64,000 bases of DNA from Roseomonas fluvialis (GTDB lineage Bacteria > Pseudomonadota > Alphaproteobacteria > Acetobacterales > Acetobacteraceae). The DNA is taken from the NCBI RefSeq assembly GCF_022846615.1, contig NZ_AP025637.1, positions 3,125,001-3,189,000 of the forward strand, in the 5' to 3' direction. This document shows, piece by piece, positions 60,624-64,000 of this stretch; position 1 is the first letter of the stretch, and each line of letters opens with the position of its first letter. The notes beneath the pieces are model-generated. The model was not told the origin of the DNA. It searched no databases and saw only the letters and a program-made list of their open reading frames with translations. A program made the translations under genes and the position numbers.

Positions 60624-60979
60624 CGGCTTCCCCCGTTTCGGGCAGCATAGCGCGGGGCGCCGGCGAATCCTGCCCCTGCCGCATCATTGGCCCCCTGAGA
60701 CGAGCGGCGCTTGCAGCGGCGCGCGGGACGGCAGGCAGGGACAGGTGAGCCGCCGCGCCCTTGGCCCGACCGCCGATGTGGCGACAGCCCGCATAGGGCG
60801 GCGGCGATGGTGAAGGGTGACAGCGCCGGTGCGTCGCCATGGCCCAGGCCGCGCGCTGGCGCCAGCGCCGCAACCGCCGCAAGCTGCGCGCAGCCGCGCC
60901 AGGACATCAGGCGGAAGACCGCGCCAGGGATGCGATGCGCGGCCCAAGGTGACGCGGCAAGACACGGAGGAAAGCCCCC
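60624..60979. other. 356-base divergent intergenic region
   Basis: No convincing gene. It separates the divergent acyl-CoA dehydrogenase and SDR genes and so must hold both promoters. A 16-base perfect palindrome, GCGCTGGCGCCAGCGC, is at 60853-60868. GGAGGAAA just before 60980 is the SDR ribosome site. Confidence 0.6.
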
Positions 60980-61771
60980 ATGAACTTCACCGGAAAGGCA
61001 GCGGTGGTCACCGGCGGCGGCAACGGGATCGGTCGGGCCGTATGCCTCGCCTTCGCCGCGCATGGCGCGAAGGTGCTGGTGGTGGACCGTGACGGCGACG
61101 CGGCGGTGGCGGTGGCTGCCGAGATCGGCGGCCAGGCGCTGGCCTGCGCGGCCGATGTGACCCGCGCGGACGATGTCGCGGCGTATGTCGCACGCGCGCT
61201 GGACGCTTTCGGCCGCATCGACTGCTTCCACAACAATGCCGGCATCGAGGGCCGCGTCGGCCCCATCGTCGACTATGCGGAGGCCGATTTCGACGCCGTG
61301 ATGGCGGTGAACGTGAAGGGCGTCTTCCTCGGCCTGAAGCATGTGCTGCCGGTGATGATCCGCCAGGGCGCGGGCGCGGTGGTGAACACGGCGTCCACCG
61401 CCGGGCTGGTCGGCACGGCGAAGATGCCCGCCTATGTCGCGTCGAAGCACGCCGTGCTGGGGCTGACGAAATCGGCGGCGGGCGAGGTCGGGCCGCTCGG
61501 CATCCGCGTCAATGCCGTCTGCCCGGGGCCGATCGACACGCGCATGATCCGCGACCTGGAACGGCAGATCTCCCCCAACCGGCCCGAAAGCGTGGAGCAG
61601 GCCTATACCGCCGGCATCCCGCTGCGCCGCTACGGCACGGTCGAGGAAGTGGCGAATGTCGTGCTGTTCCTGTGCTCGGACCTGGCGGGCAACGTGACCG
61701 GCGCGCAATACGTGATCGATGGCGGACGCACCGCGGCGCCGGCGGGCGTGTCGCAGACGATGCAGGGCTGA
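60980..61771 (+). CDS. Short-chain dehydrogenase/reductase
   Basis: A 263-residue classical SDR. The cofactor motif is TGGGNGIG (11-18), Asp36 at the end of strand 2 favours NAD(H), and the catalytic residues are Ser139, Tyr152 and Lys156 (AYVASKH) with Asn111. NNAGIEG and PGPIDTRMI are typical. It interconverts a secondary alcohol and ketone; substrate unknown. It ends 10 bases from the convergent oxidoreductase gene. Confidence 0.94.
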   Translation: MNFTGKAAVVTGGGNGIGRAVCLAFAAHGAKVLVVDRDGDAAVAVAAEIGGQALACAADVTRADDVAAYVARALDAFGRIDCFHNNAGIEGRVGPIVDYAEADFDAVMAVNVKGVFLGLKHVLPVMIRQGAGAVVNTASTAGLVGTAKMPAYVASKHAVLGLTKSAAGEVGPLGIRVNAVCPGPIDTRMIRDLERQISPNRPESVEQAYTAGIPLRRYGTVEEVANVVLFLCSDLAGNVTGAQYVIDGGRTAAPAGVSQTMQG

Positions 61772-61781
61772 GCGCGGCGCG

Positions 61782-64000
61782 TCATTCGGCCGCGATCGCC
61801 GGCACCTCGATCGCAGCGAGGCGCGCACGCGTCGCCGCCAGGTTGCGCGCCTTCACGTGCCCGAAGCCCTTCACGCCGGCCCAGGCCTCGGCCCAGTCGC
61901 AGGCTGCCGCGTGGGACGCCGGCAGGGTGGCGAGGAAGTGTTCGACACCCGCGCGGAATTCGCCGGGCAGCGCGCGTTCCATGCGCCGTTCCTCGGTACG
62001 GCCGAAGGGGTCAAGCGCGGTGCCGCGCAACGCCTTGCCGTGGCGCAGAAGCGACATCGCGCGCAGCATCCAGGGGCCGAAGGCGCGCTTGGCCGGCACA
62101 CCGGTGACGGGATCGGTCTTGGCCAGGATCGGCGGCGCGAGGTTGAGTTCGACGCGCTGCGTACCGGTGAAGCTACGCGCCAGTGTAGCCTGCCAGGCCG
62201 GGTCGGCATGCAGGCGGGCGACCTCGTATTCGTCCTTGTAGGCCATCAGGCGGTGCAGCTGCGTCGCGACAGCGCGGGTCAGGCGTTCCTCGCCGGGCAG
62301 CGCGGCGGCTTCGGCTTCGCGCACCCGCGCGACGAAGCCGGCATAGTCGCGGGCGTAGCGCGCGGACTGGTAGGCGGTGAGGTCCGCGACGCGGCGCGCG
62401 ATGAGCGCGTCCAGCGTCTCGGCCGCATCGGCCGGCGGCGCGAGGTCCTCCAGCGCCGCCGCGCGGCCGCGGGCGAAGGCTTCCTTGTTCAGCGCCACCT
62501 GCGCGCCGTTGAGTTCCAGCGCGCGGCCGATCGCCTCGCTGCTGAGTGGCACCAGCCCGCGCTGGTAGGCGATGCCGAGGAGGAAGACGTTCAGCATCAC
62601 CGCATCGCCGAGTTCGGCCGTGACGCGCGAGGTGCCACCCAACGCCACCGTCTCGCGGCAGGCGCTGCGGATGCTCGCCAGCATCTCAGCCGCGCGATAG
62701 CGCGTGCCGGTATCCTTCACGAACTGTGCGGTGGGCGCGAGGTCCGCATTCACCACCGCGACGGTGCGCGCGGGACCGAGCAGCGGGCGTGCCGTGGTGC
62801 CATGCGCCACAACCATGTCGGCGGCAATCAGCAGGTCGGCAGACCCGGCGCCGATGCGCGCGCCGGCGATCGCATCGGGTGCTGCGCCCACCGCGCCGAT
62901 CCGCAGCTGCGCATAGACGCCGCCGCCCTTCTGCGCGAGGCCGAGGAAATCCAGGCTGCGCACGGGCCGCCCTTCCAGATGCGCCGCCTGCGCGAGGATG
63001 GCCGCGAGCGAGGACACCCCCTGCCCGCCCACGCCCGCCATCAGCAGGTTCCACGGTTCCGCGCCGATCACCGGGCGCGTGGGTTCCGGCGGCTCGGCGC
63101 CGGCGGCGGCCACGACGTGCTCCGCCGGCTTCGCGCCGACCAGCGTGACGAAGGACGGGCAGAAGCCCTGCACGCAGGACAGGTCCTGGTTGCAGGCGGA
63201 TTGGTCGATGGCGCGCTTGCGGCCGAAGGGGGTCTCGATGGGTTCCACCGCCAGGCAATTCGAGGCGCGCGAGCAATCGCCGCAATCCTCGCAGACCCGC
63301 GGGTTGATCATCACCCGGCGCTCGGCCTTGGGTGCCAGGTCGCGCTTGCGCTTGCGGCGGCGTTCCGTCGCGCATTCCTGGTCGTAGATGATGGCGGTGA
63401 CGCCGGGGGTCTCGCGCAGTGAACGCTGCACCGCGTCCAGCTCCGAACGATGATGGAAGCCCGTGCCCGGCGGGATCAGCGGATTGCCGCGGTGGCGATC
63501 CTCGTCGTCGGCGACGATCTCGATGCGCTGCACGCCCTCGGCGCGGAGTGCGGCGGCGATGTGCGGGACGTCGATCTCGCCCTCGGGCGTCTGGCCGCCG
63601 GTCATGGCGACCGCGCCATTGACCAGGATCTTGAAGGTCATGTTGGCCTTGGCGGCCACCGCGAAACGCACGGTCAGGCTGCCGGAATGGCCCCAGGTGC
63701 CGTCGCCGATATTCGCGAAGACGTGCTTTTCGGAGGTGAACGGCGCCTGGCCGATCCAGGGCATGCCCTCGCCGCCCATCTGGGTGAACAGGTCGGAATT
63801 CCGGTCCATGTTCTTGGCCAGGTAGTGGCAGCCGATGCCCGCCAAAGCGCGCGAGCCCTCGGGGATTTTCGTCGAGGAATTGTGCGGGCAGCCCGGGCAG
63901 AAATACGGGTCGCGCGCATGCAGCGGCGCGGCCTGCGCGGCGGCCAGCGCATCGAGTTCCGCGATGCGGTCCAGCAGGCGGTTGGTGCGCAGGGCTTCGG
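61782..64000 (-). CDS. Indolepyruvate:ferredoxin oxidoreductase, fused form, N-terminus outside window
   Basis: The minus-strand frame stays open past the right edge: the codons before 63845 read FCPGCPHNSSTK, the conserved start of the ThDP-binding domain. About 739 C-terminal residues are present. These are the ThDP domain with GDGTWGHSGSL, a ferredoxin-like segment with CEDCGDCSRASNC, and a gamma domain with MAGVGGQGVSSLAAILAQAA. The last ~250 residues are the helical tail of the large fused proteins. The enzyme oxidatively decarboxylates arylpyruvates to aryl-acyl-CoA in amino acid breakdown. Confidence 0.93.
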   Translation of the reverse strand, partial: EALRTNRLLDRIAELDALAAAQAAPLHARDPYFCPGCPHNSSTKIPEGSRALAGIGCHYLAKNMDRNSDLFTQMGGEGMPWIGQAPFTSEKHVFANIGDGTWGHSGSLTVRFAVAAKANMTFKILVNGAVAMTGGQTPEGEIDVPHIAAALRAEGVQRIEIVADDEDRHRGNPLIPPGTGFHHRSELDAVQRSLRETPGVTAIIYDQECATERRRKRKRDLAPKAERRVMINPRVCEDCGDCSRASNCLAVEPIETPFGRKRAIDQSACNQDLSCVQGFCPSFVTLVGAKPAEHVVAAAGAEPPEPTRPVIGAEPWNLLMAGVGGQGVSSLAAILAQAAHLEGRPVRSLDFLGLAQKGGGVYAQLRIGAVGAAPDAIAGARIGAGSADLLIAADMVVAHGTTARPLLGPARTVAVVNADLAPTAQFVKDTGTRYRAAEMLASIRSACRETVALGGTSRVTAELGDAVMLNVFLLGIAYQRGLVPLSSEAIGRALELNGAQVALNKEAFARGRAAALEDLAPPADAAETLDALIARRVADLTAYQSARYARDYAGFVARVREAEAAALPGEERLTRAVATQLHRLMAYKDEYEVARLHADPAWQATLARSFTGTQRVELNLAPPILAKTDPVTGVPAKRAFGPWMLRAMSLLRHGKALRGTALDPFGRTEERRMERALPGEFRAGVEHFLATLPASHAAACDWAEAWAGVKGFGHVKARNLAATRARLAAIEVPAIAAE

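Noticed and set aside
1..64000. tRNA genes, CRISPR arrays, IS elements or prophage
   Set aside because: I saw no tRNA-like TTCGAATC arm with matching acceptor stem, no regular spacer repeats, no transposase or phage structural motifs. A covariance-model and profile scan would be decisive.

Overview
The window is GC-rich, densely coded DNA with ATGA/GTGA/TGATG gene overlaps. Its contents are NitT/TauT, TRAP and Bug-type (TctC) solute uptake systems, many racemase/lyase/dehydrogenase genes, and an indolepyruvate:ferredoxin oxidoreductase. This mix suggests an aerobic heterotrophic alphaproteobacterium of the Acetobacteraceae, Roseomonas-like; that assignment is inference from gene style and needs a marker gene. 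I saw no rRNA, tRNA, CRISPR array, insertion sequence or prophage.

Left third (1-26.4 kb). A NitT/TauT ABC importer (partial binding protein, ATPase, permease) ends in an Asp/Glu-racemase-superfamily enzyme with an arylmalonate-decarboxylase-like single cysteine. Then come a divergent AraC regulator and alpha/beta hydrolase, an MFS carrier, a beta-propeller protein, DgoK, a full TRAP transporter (DctP-Q-M), class III alcohol dehydrogenase FrmA, a small membrane protein, a PcaB-like lyase and a lytic-transglycosylase-like lipoprotein. The most unusual locus is 15.7-24.9 kb. A ThDP decarboxylase/synthase-like gene diverges, across a perfect palindrome, from a ten-gene co-oriented operon. That operon mixes a complete succinate dehydrogenase/fumarate reductase-like complex (FeS subunit, two membrane anchors, flavoprotein) with a split class I fumarase/tartrate dehydratase (alpha and beta), a TauE/SafE permease, a GNAT acetyltransferase, a 71-residue protein and a ChrA-like transporter. 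It reads as one dicarboxylate or hydroxydicarboxylate pathway whose true substrate is unknown.

Middle (26.4-43 kb, mostly minus strand). An LCAT-like lipoprotein lipase, an orphan peptide-type binding protein, a DUF547 protein, YeeE/YedE plus DUF302, a TctC binding protein with a 2OG-Fe oxygenase, and a four-gene envelope cluster (beta-propeller, degenerate NodB-fold protein, sterol desaturase/fatty acid hydroxylase, cardiolipin synthase). The MsrA / SPOR-like / MsrB repair group follows, then a 1442-residue RTX calcium-binding protein.

Right third (43-64 kb). Metallo-hydrolase, serine hydrolase and carotenoid oxygenase genes; an alkyl-DNA-repair-like pair (2OG-Fe oxygenase and a short Ogt); gluconate-6-phosphate genes (GntK, Gnd) overlapping a flavin monooxygenase; a second serine hydrolase; a class IV aminotransferase; and an FrnE-like DsbA protein. 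Two repeat proteins follow each other: a 264-residue protein made of eight Asp-Pro-Gly-Asp repeats, and a 994-residue protein with seventeen ~46-residue repeats capped by RTX motifs. No type I secretion genes are in the window. The right edge carries an acyl-CoA dehydrogenase, an SDR dehydrogenase and the C-terminal part of an indolepyruvate:ferredoxin oxidoreductase.

Intergenic DNA is rich in perfect inverted repeats, including four tandem 26-bp hairpin units, clustered hairpins at 36.9-37.1 kb and 54.4 kb, and a two-copy ~31-bp palindromic element near 43.08 and 53.21 kb.
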